64,000 bases of DNA, from positions 5,146,001 to 5,210,000 of the forward strand of contig OZ004582.1 in assembly GCA_963924555.1 (NCBI GenBank), read 5' to 3'. Position 1 is the stretch's first letter. The number at the start of each line of letters is the position of its first letter. This stretch comes from Crambe crambe (lineage: Eukaryota > Porifera > Demospongiae > Poecilosclerida > Crambeidae). Of the stretch, positions 13,094-24,061 are shown piece after piece. Below the pieces are notes generated by a model. That model was not told the origin of the DNA. It saw only the letters and a list, made by a program, of their open reading frames with translations, and did no database searches. Both the position numbers and the translations under genes were made by a program.

Positions 13094-13500
13094 AAGTAGG
13101 ATATGCATATAAAGCCTGTAACTATATGTCAGATATTGAAACCATGATTTCTTTCTTTTGTTCGGGCATAATTACCCAACAACAAAAAAACAACAAACGA
13201 AAACAACTATAACCACAACAAAAATAAGAACTGCTGGAGTTCTATAAGCAAGGTACATAGGCTCAATATTAGCAGCTACATAGTTAGACTAATAGTGATA
13301 AGATATGTATACATGTCTTCATGGAGAAGTAGCTTCTCTTCTTTCCCAAAAAATGTGCACATTTATCCATGATACTTCTACTTTATAACATACCCGACTT
13401 GTAGTGATAGTTGAGAGCAGTTAAGCCCCACCTACCTGAGACTCATAGTGATAGGCCCCACCTACCCAAGTCTTGTAGTAGAGCTAGATAGAGATAAGCC

Positions 13501-13879
13501 CTATTCATATGTGAAAATGGTTGGGCGGAGTTGTGTGTTAATACATTTTCAATGGGAAGTTATTAGAGGTGTTTCCAATAATAGAATTATTATCAACATG
13601 ATAGTATTCTAGCTATTACGTCGTATTCATAGTTATTAAAGGGTTCATCATGTCCAGTTCTTTGAGATGAATGAAGCACACCAGAGTTATGATTTTTTTA
13701 AATGCTCAAAATCTTCTAGTTATAAAAAAATTACGGGGAAAGGGCTAATGATTTGTATACAGTTAGTTATACAGTCATGTGTATGAACTTGCTAGCTACA
13801 TAAAGCATAGCTAATTATAGTAGCTAACTAAATTTTTGTCACCTAAAAAAATGTTTTCACTATAGCTACTCTGACTCAA
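13501..13879. other. Intergenic, breakpoint side of the segmental duplication
   Basis: Similarity to the second LMF2 copy fades at about 13500, inside the degenerate 'gccccacctacctgag' minisatellite. The rest is AT-rich without a recognisable gene. Confidence 0.5.
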
Positions 13880-14803
13880 TCACATAACATAGATATCAAT
13901 AAGATTCACCAATGTATCTTCATCATCACCACGGGGATTATTGGCACATATGCGTAATTCAATGTCATCATTTGTAGGCTGTGGGAGTATTGTACAGAAC
14001 CACGGAGGGTTGTTGAACTGACAACAGGCATTACTAGGACCACACCCTTGTCCGTCCCAGAGGGGATCATTGGAGTATACTATGGTATGGACAAATCCTG
14101 GTCCAGTACTTGCTGTATCACAGAAGTAATTATTGCCGATAAAAGAAGGCACTTGATGTGGCCAGTTAATGTTGGTGTTTGTGCAAGGACAGTTCCATAA
14201 TGTCCGATAGTTTGGATCTGTTTCATAGAGGGCAGATGGAAATGACCAGATGTGTTGACGTGAGCCTGCAGCACCATGTGTGAGGGAGACACCATCTAAA
14301 TATGGACCCTCCAAGCCAGGATTCCTCAAAATTGATGGTTCGAAAGCATCTGTAGATCCTTTTTGGTATCCTATGAGTCTTCCGCACACATGTGAATAGG
14401 AGCGACCATTGGAAGGGAAGATAGCCGAATCACACGAACCAACAAATCGTCGAGGACCATCAGTTGATCGACCACAAGCTCTGACTGGTGATATCCAACG
14501 ACTCCAATTAGGTGGACATTGTTGATTTGGATCTGTCATGTTGAGGAAGGCAATCCTAGTCCATTCTCCAAGACCACTACATGAACATGGAGGACGATAT
14601 CGATTAGAGAGTGCAGGATTGACAGTATTTCGCAGGAGATCTAGGATTTCTTGTTTTGTAGCATTCTTCTGTGCATCTATCATTTCAGCAGAAGGACAGA
14701 CTCCAGATGCTGTTCCTCGAACTATAGCTGGCGAGACTGTAGCTGGAAGTCGACAGCCACAATTGTGAGCACTCACTATAATGAAAAAAAGGAAAATAAA
14801 CAT
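13880..14803 (-). CDS. Secreted Cys-rich protein of unknown function
   Basis: A single exon of 307 residues. I chose the ATG at 14803 (MFIFLFFIIVSAHNCGC) because it begins a clear signal peptide; five codons upstream only a GTG is available. The mature part has about 16 cysteines, N-glycosylation sites (NAT, NMT), and a central block GEWTRIAFLNMTDPNQQCPPNW followed by RACGRS, CGRLIGYQKGS, a DGVSLTHG segment and a CGPSNACCQFNNPPWFC cluster. No membrane helix follows the signal peptide, so it is probably extracellular. Proteins with the W-T-R-x-A-x-L-N-M-x-D-P pattern are familiar to me from sponges and cnidarians as uncharacterised secreted proteins, but I cannot name a domain. No introns are seen. 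Confidence 0.8.
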   Translation of the reverse strand: MFIFLFFIIVSAHNCGCRLPATVSPAIVRGTASGVCPSAEMIDAQKNATKQEILDLLRNTVNPALSNRYRPPCSCSGLGEWTRIAFLNMTDPNQQCPPNWSRWISPVRACGRSTDGPRRFVGSCDSAIFPSNGRSYSHVCGRLIGYQKGSTDAFEPSILRNPGLEGPYLDGVSLTHGAAGSRQHIWSFPSALYETDPNYRTLWNCPCTNTNINWPHQVPSFIGNNYFCDTASTGPGFVHTIVYSNDPLWDGQGCGPSNACCQFNNPPWFCTILPQPTNDDIELRICANNPRGDDEDTLVNLIDIYVM

Positions 14804-16270
14804 GGTTGTTGCTCTCACGTGGTTTAATATAGAGCAAAAAATGCTTAAGTCCTGATTTGCAGTTGCCTTTTTATACTGCTATTCAAAGTACGTAGTTGAC
14901 ATTTTAGAGAATGTCAACTAGTACATAATTATCATACTTCAACCTCTGTGTACAAGATAGGGATTATCATCATGAGATTAATGATTGTGACTACATAGCT
15001 ATAGCTATACATTGTTGTTTTTGCTATCTAGCTAAATTGTTATCATTCTTTAGGGGGCCCCATCCCCTGGGATTGGGCTGATAGGCTATTGATATTGTAC
15101 TGGGGTTTCTCAAATCCCAGAGGGATAAAATATTATGTGCATTGTTCTTTCATAGCTATATAACTCCAAAAGGCTATGGATATTGTATTGGGGTTCCTCA
15201 AATCCCAGAGGGATAAAATATTACCTGCATGGTTCTTTTGTAGCTATAGCAATCTGAGGTGTAGAGAGCTACATCTCTCCTCTAAAAGGCTGTGGATATT
15301 GTATTGGGGTTCCTCAAATCCAAAATATAGCTAATATTGCATGCATGCTTCTTTCGTAGCTATAGCAATCTGAGGTAGCACTGTTTGCTCTGCTCAGATT
15401 CAACATTGATACCAATATCAGCATTTCCGGACCATTCCATCTGACGACAGTTGCATAGTTCCCAACTTTGAGAAACTAACTTCAGGGACACTAAATTCTA
15501 CCACAAGTCACACCTACTTTTTGAAGTCCACCCCTGTACCCATATTCTGGCCACTGACTGAAGACGGAGAAGAACAGTTTTCATGAACTGGACATTGAAT
15601 TATTTGACCTTGTGCACTGTTGATTGATACATGCAGCTGTCTTAGTCAGTGTGGTGCATTCATTAGTGGCTCTGGTTATGGTGTTAAGTAAACAAACTAG
15701 AAGCTTCCGGTAGCGATGTCAGGTCAAAAATCAAATCTTAATTATAGGATTCTAATTTTTGATATCTTTTTCTGCCAACTTAGAGAATTTTGAAGCGCTG
15801 AAATCGGCCAAGCCGTTGCGGAAATCCAGTCCTTAGAACATTGTCACTATTCGCGGAATTTGAAATAATTCTTAACGTAGTGGGCGGGACTTCTCTATTT
15901 AAATGAAAATTGTGTGTCATCTGGATTGAAGCCACCAATTCTCTTCAAATTTGAAATACAAATAAAAAATGGTGCACACTACTGAATCTGATAGACAGAG
16001 AATGATTATTACCTGATTTTAGCAGCTTGGGTAGATCATTAAAATAGTTCTTTAAAGCCTCTTCACTCATGCTTATACTTATGCCAGCATCAGCACAGAT
16101 TGCTCCAAGACACAACACTTTGCTCAGCAGTAGTTAAAATTGTTGCCCTGCCCACTTTTTCACGATCATTAATTTTCTCAGGTCAATCTGCGAAAAAGGA
16201 AGCTGGTAAGAGCGATTTTGTGCATCTAACTACTTGTAGATAGAGGTAAAGAATACGCAGTGACTACAGT
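14804..16270. other. Intergenic with degenerate tandem repeat
   Basis: At about 15085-15380 a unit of roughly 110-125 bp is repeated three times (each with 'ggatattgtattggggttcctcaaatcc' type text broken by 'gtagctatagcaatctgaggt'). The remainder, including 15380-16270, shows no recognisable exon or gene. Confidence 0.55.
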
Positions 16271-17659
16271 TCCGGTGTCAAGTAAAAATGGGGACCCCCA
16301 CAAAATGGGGACCCCCATCCCCATTTTTTTGTAATTTTGGGGACCCCCATCCCCAAATTTATCATAAATATGGGGATCCCTCAAGAATTTTAGGGACCCT
16401 CTAATTATGGCCATTTTAAAGTTATTTTGGGGATCCCTCAATAATTTTGGGGACCCCCTGATATGGACAAGATATTGATATTAATGATTTTTTATCTGTA
16501 GCTATAGCATATAATTACAATACCAATCCATTTTTATTTATTTTTTGTTCTTCCAGAAATCTGGTGGTACATGGGCACACCGATTAGGAAGGCTATCATA
16601 TATGTTGACAGTCCTCAGGAGAACTATCACCAGCTAGCTATAGTTATTCAGTGAGAGCCATACACATTCAGGCAGTCCCTTCTCTGAATGTCAAATCCAC
16701 TGCACTGCAAGTGAAGTGGGCTGTAATCCTTTCATATTTGGAAACTTTCCCTGAGAAACTCAGTACCAGCTGCATCAGTAAGCCACTTGCCTTGTAGTAA
16801 GGCAGTTTTGTCCTCGTCAAATCCTTCTTCCAATATAAAATAGGCTTATAAACAAGATCATTCTTTCTACAATAAAATTATTCATGAGTTTACTTTGATA
16901 TGTTCCAACCTGTGGAAAACTTCAATACAAATGAATTGCTTAGCCATGATAGCTATTATAGCTACATAGCTAGGTTGAAATATATAACCAGGCCAATAAT
17001 ATTTTTTACAGACTAGATCATTGATTCAGTGCGGCTATCATCATGAATAGTTGCAGCATGATCTTCAACCTTGGATTTAGCTCAAGAATTTGCCTTACCT
17101 ACTCGAATACAGTCATATAAATCGCCTATAGACATAAACGCCCTACACATGGCTATAACTCTACCCTCATAGCTATAGGGCTATGGAAATGTTAGTTGTG
17201 CACCAATTCATGGGTTGTTAATGCACCAGGGTCTCATGACTTTATTGAAGGGTCCCTCCCTCCCTCCCTCCCCCCCTCTCTCTCTCCCTCTCTCTCTCTC
17301 CATGCATGATCAATATATAAAGCCTAAGGGCTCATAGCTAGCTACATTATAATAATTATTATAAAACAAGGCTAGCATGCAACTGTTGCTTAATATTATT
17401 GCTTTATTTGAGTGTATAACTATTAGCTATGCCCCAGTTAGCCCACCAGTGCAGATCAGCCTCCTTCAGCATGAAAAATTTGGTTAGTTTGTCACCCTTT
17501 TTAAAGCCTTCAAAGCTGGCATACGCATGCGTGAATGGACGCGCGGTGAGCATGCATGCATGGGGTCCCTAATTTTACAGGGGGGACCCTGATTTTACGA
17601 TAATTTTGGGGTCGGGGGTCCCCAAATTTATGGGGTCCCTAAATTTACGTGACACCGGA
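16271..17659. mobile_element. 1.39-kb element with TCCGGTGTCA ends and GGGGACCCC-rich subterminal arrays
   Basis: The left end reads tccggtgtca and the right end tgacaccgga, a perfect 10-bp inverted pair. Inside both ends lie arrays of ggggaccccca / ggggtccct motifs in opposite orientation (16288-16465 and 17560-17645). Such subterminal arrays are typical of transposase binding sites in non-autonomous DNA transposons. No coding capacity is visible between them; a pyrimidine-rich tract at 17250-17300 and AT-rich text fill the middle. The target-site duplication is not clear to me, so the superfamily is left open. Confidence 0.65.
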
Positions 17660-17811
17660 TTCAACCCACATAATTATGTGGGTTCATTAGCCCGGTTTCT
17701 TATCCGGGTACGCTGCGTTTACAGGTACTCGCTTGTGCTTGATCCGGATTCCGACTCGAATTAGGACTCTCGTGTAAACGGGGCTTTATAATCAGATCCT
17801 CGGTCGCTGTC

Positions 17812-18069
17812 TACACAGCGAAAAATCTACAACTTGTAAGCATTTTGTAACAGGTATGTAACAGAACAAAAATCCGTAAACCCTAGGCACCGGAAGTACT
17901 AATTTTTGATCTGTAGGCAGTTGGTGGGGCAGCAGGTCTGATACAGTCCAAAAATACGGACCTGTTACAGACTTGTAGATTTTACTGACCTGTTACAGAC
18001 CTGTGTACAGGTCATAACTGGTATGTGGGGCAGTCCAGACCTGTTACAAGTTGTAGATTTTCGCTGTGT
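17812..18069. mobile_element. TA-flanked inverted-repeat element (MITE), 258 bp
   Basis: The ends are inverted repeats of about 27 bp (TACACAGCGAAAA-TCTACAACTTGTAA) with one length difference in the A-run. The interior is built of repeated 'acctgttacag' and 'cttgtagattt' motifs. Both ends are TA, consistent with a TA target duplication. There is no coding capacity. Confidence 0.75.
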
Positions 18070-18129
18070 AACTATTATTAGACTATAGCTAGTCACATGC
18101 CAGAGTTACCTGATTGGTCAGTTGGAGCA

Positions 18130-19223
18130 TAGATATAATAGGTTTACGGGATTGGAAACGGATCACGTGCTCTCGTTAGCAACTAACAACCGAGGCGCGT
18201 TGACAGCTGAATGACATAGCACTTTTGTCAAAGTTGCTGTTCTGACAAGATCCGTGAGGTAAGACTTATGCCAATGATACTATAATACACTAGGGCATAG
18301 ATTTACTGTATGAAATAAATTTCAGCTCAGATTTTCAAGTTTATTCCTACAAATACTACTGTAGTGGTTAATGGGACTGTAATCCCTCTCACGCTTGATG
18401 AAATCAATTGCTGTTGCCCATTTTCTGATCAAAAGGCATGTAAACTTTAGCTACATGGTGGTTTTTGTATTAGCTGACATATATTGTCTCTAGCATTTGC
18501 AAGTGGTGTTAAAACTGTAATCCCTCTCCCAAGAAATAGATCAACAATATTGCAACTGTATTAGTGATTTCAGGGAAAGGATAGAACAGTAAATGGAATT
18601 GGTGCATTTGTTTTCTATACAATAGTCATCCTATGGAGATGGCAAGCTTACTATATTTCCCCCCTATTATCCATAGGGTCCACAGGACAGCTGACTGAGC
18701 CGAATTCTTGAGGTGGATGGTGTCAAAACCCAACAGCCAAAAGTTGGAAGTATTGCAATAATGTTGATGAGGGAGAACTGAGCAGAAACTGGCGGATAAC
18801 TTTGGGGCAAAATTATCTAGCTATAATAATAATGAATTTATGTCTAATTTTAATACCAAAAGTCATTCTGGCCTTTCTTTCAAATCAATCACATAAAATT
18901 AATGTATAATGAGCAATGATAGGTACTCATAGTTATAATTACAAGGAAAAAAGTTATGAATAATTAATAACTTCCTTCCTCAGACTCTCCAACTTCAACT
19001 CTCTGACTCTTCACTTCTTCAATACCTTCCCCTTAGCTTACTAGTACTATTCTGTGAGCTGTAGGGGCAGAATATCACTTTAACTGCCTTGAAAGGAGTG
19101 AATATTGATCTCTTTTCACAACGATTAATATAATTAATGCTGCATGCGCGTGCGCATCTGTCAACGCGCCACGGTTGTGCAGTTCATTGGACGTTTCCAA
19201 TCCCGTAAAACCTCTTATATCTA
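18130..19223. mobile_element. Inverted-repeat element of about 1.1 kb
   Basis: Imperfect terminal inverted repeats of about 80 bp: left has tagatataataggtttacggg and, further in, a GGCGCGTTGACAG block; the right end is the complement (18130-18210 against 19145-19223). The same 'ggattggaaac... cacgtg' end motif appears at 22285-22310 and 59675-59705, so this belongs to a dispersed family. No protein is recognised inside. Confidence 0.6.
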
Positions 19224-19413
19224 TGGTTGGAGGGACTCTAAATCCCTCCCGAGTGAGTTTCTAAGTGCAGCTGGCACTTAGAAAACCCGGTAAAGATGGT
19301 CATTCCAATTGGTCCAATTCTAGCAACGCATCGCGGTGGCCACAGTTATTGTTTCTAGGTGCGCTCTGATTCATGTTTGTTGCACATGGTTATTGTTTCC
19401 AAGTGCCTGTTTA

Positions 19414-19867
19414 GCGATTTTTTAATTTGGGCTCAGTTTGGGGGTCAAAGGTCAACCAATTGTATGCGCATGCGCTAAGAACTTGGAAAAATTACCTGCC
19501 TGAAAAATAAATTCTTGTCTGGGGGGTGAAGGTCACTTTAACAAGTATCTCTGCTGACAACTGCATCTGTTGAACTTATGTAACGCTACTTTCTTGTTTT
19601 GCAAGCCTTCGGTTTGCAGTAAACCATTCGTGACCTTTGACCCCAGTATGTGCTGACAGCAAGTTTCAAGTTTCTGCTTCGGATCTAAAGCTTTCTGAGA
19701 CTGGAAACAGAGAAAGAAGGTGGCGAAGAGTCAATCCTGTAGCTTATGGACTCAGAGACAAGAATTTATTTTCAGGCAAGAAATTTTTCTAAGTTCTTAG
19801 CGCATGCGCATGCGCATACAATTGGTTGACTTTTGACCCCCAAACTGAGCCCAAATTAAAAAATCGC
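19414..19867. mobile_element. Foldback MITE, 454 bp
   Basis: Arms of roughly 100-115 bp are inverted copies: the left reads gcgattttttaatttgggct ... 'tgcgcatgcgctaagaactt', the right is its complement (19758-19867). The spacer of about 230 bp has no coding capacity. Confidence 0.7.
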
Positions 19868-19924
19868 GCCTGTTTAGGTAAGTTAAACAACTCCAGTGAT
19901 TGGCTATAGTCTAAATAAGTTAGA

Positions 19925-20026
19925 CACCTCGACCAACGGGATCTACGGTCTGTTTAGAAACCTTCGGGACGCTACAGCCCAGGGCTCTCAGGTTTCTAAA
20001 TAGACCGTAGATCCCTTGGTCTCGGC
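19925..20026. repeat. Short palindrome
   Basis: The left arm 'gaccaacgggatctacggtc...tttagaaacc' is repeated as its complement at 19990-20025, with a spacer of about 25 bp. A related palindrome with 'gatcccgttggtcgag' lies at 38733-38871, so this is a small dispersed family. Confidence 0.65.
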
Positions 20027-20214
20027 ATAGATATACCATAGATATACTTAGCCTCGTTCCCAGGCTCTCAGTGAAACGGGAAATGTGGGGGCGGAAAGGA
20101 GAGCCTGGTTTCTACTGCACGCACGGGCGTGTAAATTTTGACCACATAATTATATTCATAACACGATTGATGATGTAATTATTAAGTAAACGTCACAATT
20201 AGTACAAACGCGCG

Positions 20215-20450
20215 ATGGATGCATGTCGCTTGTGTGAGCAGAGTGCAGCTATTGCCTTGTTTAGCAGTTCTGGATTATCATAGAAGTAGGATCAACAAAC
20301 TCCTGGATGTCCCTGAGCTAGCTCCAGATGACCCCTTCCCATCACACGTCTGTCAAGCTTGCAAGAGGAGAATAGTTTCCTTGGAGAAGGCAACTGCAAA
20401 CATTACTAGCTTCAAAGAGCTGGCCAGATCTTCTTTGCGGAGATCCCTTG
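20215..20450 (+). pseudogene. ZAD-like zinc-finger domain fragment inside transposon
   Basis: Translation from the ATG at 20215 gives MDACRLCEQSAAIALFSSSG, then a stop. One frame over, the text continues RINKLLDVPELAPDDPFPSH then VCQACKRRIVSLEKA. Together they have the CxxC...CxxC spacing and the LF, DDxxP and hydrophobic positions of a ZAD (zinc-finger associated) domain. The frame break near 20275-20285 and the sudden end near 20445 mean it is a relic. It begins about 95 bp inside the left TIR, so the TIR could have supplied its promoter. Confidence 0.6.
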
Positions 20451-20454
20451 AGAG

Positions 20455-20645
20455 CAGGGGCACGAACACGAACATATCCTTGCCATCAAATACAGCTCGG
20501 ATAGCCAGCTTCTGCTCTTCCTTCAGCAACAGTTCGGGTAAACCAAGCATTGACAGGGCATGAGAAAGTGCTTGCGGATAGTGGGAACTTGAATCGCTTG
20601 AAGAAACGCTAGAAGAAACACTCTCAGAAACGAACTCGCCATCTT
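20455..20645 (-). pseudogene. RecQ-like helicase N-terminal fragment inside transposon
   Basis: On the minus strand a Ser-rich stretch leads into LGLPELLLKEEQKLAIRAVF then DGKDMFVFVP. In RecQ-type helicases the sequence just before motif I has the form 'LK..Q..AI.A...GKDVFV..PTGxGKS'. Here the reading stops matching exactly before the Walker A TGxGKS, where the fragment is fused tail-to-tail to the ZAD fragment. It cannot be an active helicase. Confidence 0.55.
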
Positions 20646-21518
20646 GCACAAAAAAACGCTGATTAGACAAAAATTATAATTATGATGAAATCAAAAACGG
20701 GAAAGTACGGAGGGAATCCAAATCCCCCGGAATGTGAGGGATCCGGTCTGCAGTAGAAACCAGGCTCTCCTTTCCGCCCCCACATTTCCCGTTTCACTGA
20801 GAGCCTGGGAACGAGGCTAATTAGACTACATACACAGAATTGGAAACAGGGCATGCGCGCGCGTAGAATTTATAGACCATCCGTGTAGGTACCTGGCGAA
20901 CAGAGAAATCTTACACAAAATAAGAAAGAGGGTGAAAGGCAAGGTATTTAGAGCAGCAATAATTATGATTATAAGTGAAAAGGCTCAATGACCTATAGCT
21001 GTAGTAGTTTATCGTGTCAGTTTAGTCTATTTACTGTTGCTATGGAAGAAAAGCGTGGAAATAGGTGACTGAAAAGTTTTGTGGCACTCCTACTAAAATA
21101 GAAGTCTAGCTGCCTTACTTTTGGTATAAAATGAAAGATACTAGTTGACCATATGTACTCAAGTAGTTTTAATTTTGTGCAGGGCTGGAGATGGCATGCT
21201 ATTTGCCATTGATGGTTTAAGAAGCCATTTCACTATGTTGTTGTTCTTATATGAGGAGATGAGATACCTTCTTGTATCAGGGGCAGGAAAGGATACACTG
21301 GGGCAGCTTTACTCTTCATCTTGATCCCTCAAAACAAGTATATCACAACAAATCTCTCGATGAATTGGATGTTCAGCAGTGCACTATCAGTACTTGTTAT
21401 TATCATTTTTTTAATTATAACATGAAAGGAAATATGTGTAAAGTGACAGTATTAGTTGCTACATTATAGTATCCTTCTTTACTATAGCTTTTCTTGACAG
21501 CCAGTCATGGGTAATCTG

Positions 21519-21906
21519 TAGTCTGGCACAGCACCGCCCACCGACTTGAGTAGGTGGTCTGGTGACATACAATACAACGAGTTGTGCCGGTGGATTCTAA
21601 TGCGCACGCGCGTTACTAACAGGAAGTGTTGTAGGAAGCGGTATTATAATCAGCCAGTGACATCACAGTTGTCATAGTTATTCTTAATTTAATTGGCACG
21701 CATGGCGCGATGGCAGGTACAATTTTAGTACGCGAACACTTACAGGATCTAGGAAAAGGCGCCAAGTGTTTGCATAATTTTACGTCATTAAACGTCATTT
21801 AATGATATTCATTGATTTAGCAGTTTTCCTGCTAAACGGCACAACTCGTTGTATTGTATGTCACCAGACCACTACTCAAGTCGGTGGGCGGTGCTGTGCC
21901 AGACTA
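21519..21906. mobile_element. TA-flanked MITE with 70-bp TIRs, 388 bp
   Basis: The terminal inverted repeats run 21519-21589 and about 21837-21906 and differ by one single-base gap. They begin TAGTCTGGCACAGCACC. The start TAGTCTGGC is shared with the element at 42755-43257, which suggests one superfamily. The interior of about 245 bp is non-coding. Confidence 0.85.
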
Positions 21907-21949
21907 GGTAATCTGAAGAAACAGTAACATCGACATGATTTTTTTACAG

Positions 21950-22335
21950 GCACCTTTAAAAAGTACATATGTACATATAAATGATCACTACCTAACAGAT
22001 TAGTGGGGGAAAAGAGACTATACTTTTAACATCCAAGCTCCAGAGGTCCACAAAGTCGAACTACCATTGTTACTCGCAATTATACCCTCTAACACTTGAG
22101 AAACCAGCCTTTTTAAGAACTATGCTTGTTTAGCACTATACTAGCCCACTCTTTGCATTCTTTGAACTTACCAATTGGCTATAGTTTAGCAGAAATTTGG
22201 CACACTACTTCTCCTCCCCTGTTTGTTTGGGGCAATTTAGCACGAACAGCTGCCGACACGGATTGTCAGTATTGTCGTTATGGGCGCACGTGACCTGTTT
22301 CCAATCCTGTGTACGTAGTCTAGTATATCTATGGT
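21950..22335. repeat. Dispersed repeat, inverted copy at 59650-60045
   Basis: Segments such as 'gactatacttttaacatcca', 'tttagcactata', 'gaacttaccaattggctata' and 'cacgtgacctgttt' occur in the same order, reverse complemented, at 59650-60045. The element is about 380-395 bp and ends with ctagactacgtacacagg. No coding capacity is visible. Confidence 0.75.
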
Positions 22336-22876
22336 CTCGGTGTCTAACATAATATTTAGGTAGCTACTGTATTCATTGCTTTTGATAGTGAGAGAAATAC
22401 CTGTATCATGTCACTAAATTTATAGGTCTACAAGGGCTCATGCAGAGTATAGCTATAGTCAAACTCATGAATAATTTTCATTTAGCTATGTATAGCCAGC
22501 TATATTTTCAATCTGTGCATGTTTTATGTGTTAAACACTGGCAAATATTTCATCAGTCTAGCAGTCGATCCAGACCAATAGCTAGCTAGTCCTCCAGTGA
22601 TACACTTCGGGTTTGTCTTTGTGGTGCCAAATAACAGAACATTAATCTAAGCATACAAACTATAATGTGTGCATGGTAGCTATTTTAAAATTAATGGCAA
22701 TTCAATAACAGCTCTTGGCATCACATCAAAATATTATTATATCAGTTAATAACTATAATCAAGAATGCAGCTAATCTGTTATCCATAAGTTGCTAATCAT
22801 CTATTTATGCTAATCAGTTGCTAATCATGCTAACTTAATCTAGTTCAACTTCATCGTTCCTTCATTGACTCAGTAG
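22336..22876. other. Intergenic
   Basis: AT-rich sequence downstream of the dermatopontin gene. A short duplication of 'gttgctaatcat' lies near 22790-22820. No gene is recognised. Confidence 0.4.
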
Positions 22877-23772
22877 CTACTTTCTTCCGTAACTGCAGAC
22901 TCCAAACCTCCACCTCCTGTCCCTACATTGCATGATAATTATAGCTACTCAACGAGAATCTTTGGTATTTTAGCTGATACTTACTCTCGGTGATTATTGT
23001 GGTAACTGTAGACTCCTGATATGACTTGACCGGGATGTGTTACTTCAAAACGCAAGTCACCATCCCATTTATTTACATATCCCGTATTAAAGCAACTCTT
23101 GGTTATAAAACCTGGAGAACCACAACAGTAGAAGCTCCACCTGCGATCTTCATGATGGTTGCTATGATGGCTCTTGATTCCTTTAAGATACATATTCTGA
23201 CCGCACATAAAAAACATAGGCTGATCAAAATCATTCACATTTTGATACCAATGGCAATGTTCACGCGTACGTGACGGTAGGACTCTCTTACACCCCCACT
23301 GCCAACGTCTATCTTCATGGTGATTACTGTGAAGACTGAAGACTCTGAACATTGCCCTTCCTTTGCCACACACTTTATGAAGCTTCTGATCGTAATGGTT
23401 GCTAAGATACCATTGGTATCGCAACATGGCAGATGGCAATTTTTCGTAATCCTTATGATCTGAGACTTGTGCAGAGTCATCCTTATAATCTGAGAGCTGT
23501 GCGGAATCGTCTTTATAACCTGAGGGCTCTGATAAATCATCCTTATAATCTGAGAGCTCTGCTAAATCATCCTTATTATCTGAGAGCTGTGCTAAATCAT
23601 CCTTATTATACAAGAGCTGAGTTAAATCATCCCTGGTCCCATAATCTGCATTGGATGACAGACACCAGGTAGAAGAAAGAAGTGCCAGAAGCAGCAGACA
23701 CGGAATTATACTGAGAGCCCTGTACAAAAAAAAAATCAAAAAAAAAATCAATGTACGTATTATTACGTACAT
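22877..23772 (-). CDS. Dermatopontin-family secreted protein, two exons
   Basis: Exon 1 (22985-23772) ends with a GTAAGT donor after NNHRE; exon 2 (22877-22916) completes the fold with RWRFGVCSYGRK and a TAG stop. The mature region has the dermatopontin repeats: HSNHHEDRRWQWGC, NDFDQPMFFMCG, HSNHHEDRRWSFYCC, CFNTGYVNKWDGDLRFEVTH. Dermatopontins are extracellular matrix proteins that bind collagen and proteoglycans in vertebrates and act as aggregation or lectin-like proteins in invertebrates. Unusual here is an acidic insert after the signal region: about six 10-11-residue repeats of the form (D)YKDDSAQLS. The ATG at 23772 gives a long T-rich-encoded start; a TTTTTTGTACAG just before RALSIIPCLLL looks like a splice acceptor, so the true first exon may lie upstream. 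Confidence 0.85.
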
Positions 23773-24061
23773 GAATAAGGTTGATTGTTGTTGTCTTTCT
23801 TATCCTAGTATAGCTACACACAAAGGATGACTGAGACTGAGGATGACCCTGATAAGCCTATGCACCACTTGCATTCAAACCCAGCTCTTTTATATTAATT
23901 TCTGGCTCTGAAACAGGACTGGGGGTCCATATTAAAGAAAATATAATTAGCCTCCACGCGCATGCGTAGCATGCAGGGTTACTATAATAGCCTGCATGGG
24001 CTATTCCCTCGTGTAAAAATCACAGATGTATTAAGTTGCTATGTGAAACCCTTAGAATATA
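23773..24061. other. Intergenic, upstream of dermatopontin gene
   Basis: This probably contains the promoter and possibly a first non-coding or short coding exon of the dermatopontin gene. None could be fixed. Confidence 0.4.

Larger units (their letters stand above)
8984..13500 (-). pseudogene. LMF2-like pseudogene, 5'-truncated segmental duplicate
   Basis: Exons match those of the LMF2-like gene at 30361-38383 in order and splice sites: 12847-12999, 12191-12284, 11838-11998, about 11486-11600, 10987-11281, about 10570-10670 ([11 protein letters not shown]), about 10455-10495 ([11 protein letters not shown]), about 10020-10140, 9840-9955, about 9340-9460 and about 8984-9059. Lesions relative to the other copy are: TGG to TAG at 12952-12954 (HQFPE-stop); a 10-bp deletion at the start of the 11838-11998 exon; a 26-bp deletion near 11233 that shifts frame; and a deletion of roughly 400 bp at 9952 that removes the exon encoding [13 protein letters not shown]. 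In-frame losses of 12 bp (12191 exon) and 9 bp (10040) are also present. All exons upstream of 12999 are missing. It cannot make a normal lipase maturation factor. Confidence 0.9.
20048..20820. mobile_element. 773-bp transposon with 72-bp perfect TIRs carrying ZAD and RecQ fragments
   Basis: Positions 20048-20119 and 20749-20820 are exact inverted copies (beginning TTAGCCTCGTTCCCAGGCTC). The flanks fit a TA target duplication. Between them sit two inward-facing coding fragments, described separately: a ZAD-like zinc-finger fragment on plus near the left end and a RecQ-like helicase N-terminal fragment on minus near the right end. This is the layout expected of an internal deletion derivative of an autonomous element with two convergent genes. 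Independent capture of two host genes (Pack-type element) is the alternative. Confidence 0.85.

Noticed and set aside
23026-23274. Plus-strand ORF opposite the dermatopontin gene
   Set aside because: It is antisense to well-conserved dermatopontin coding sequence and has no features of its own.
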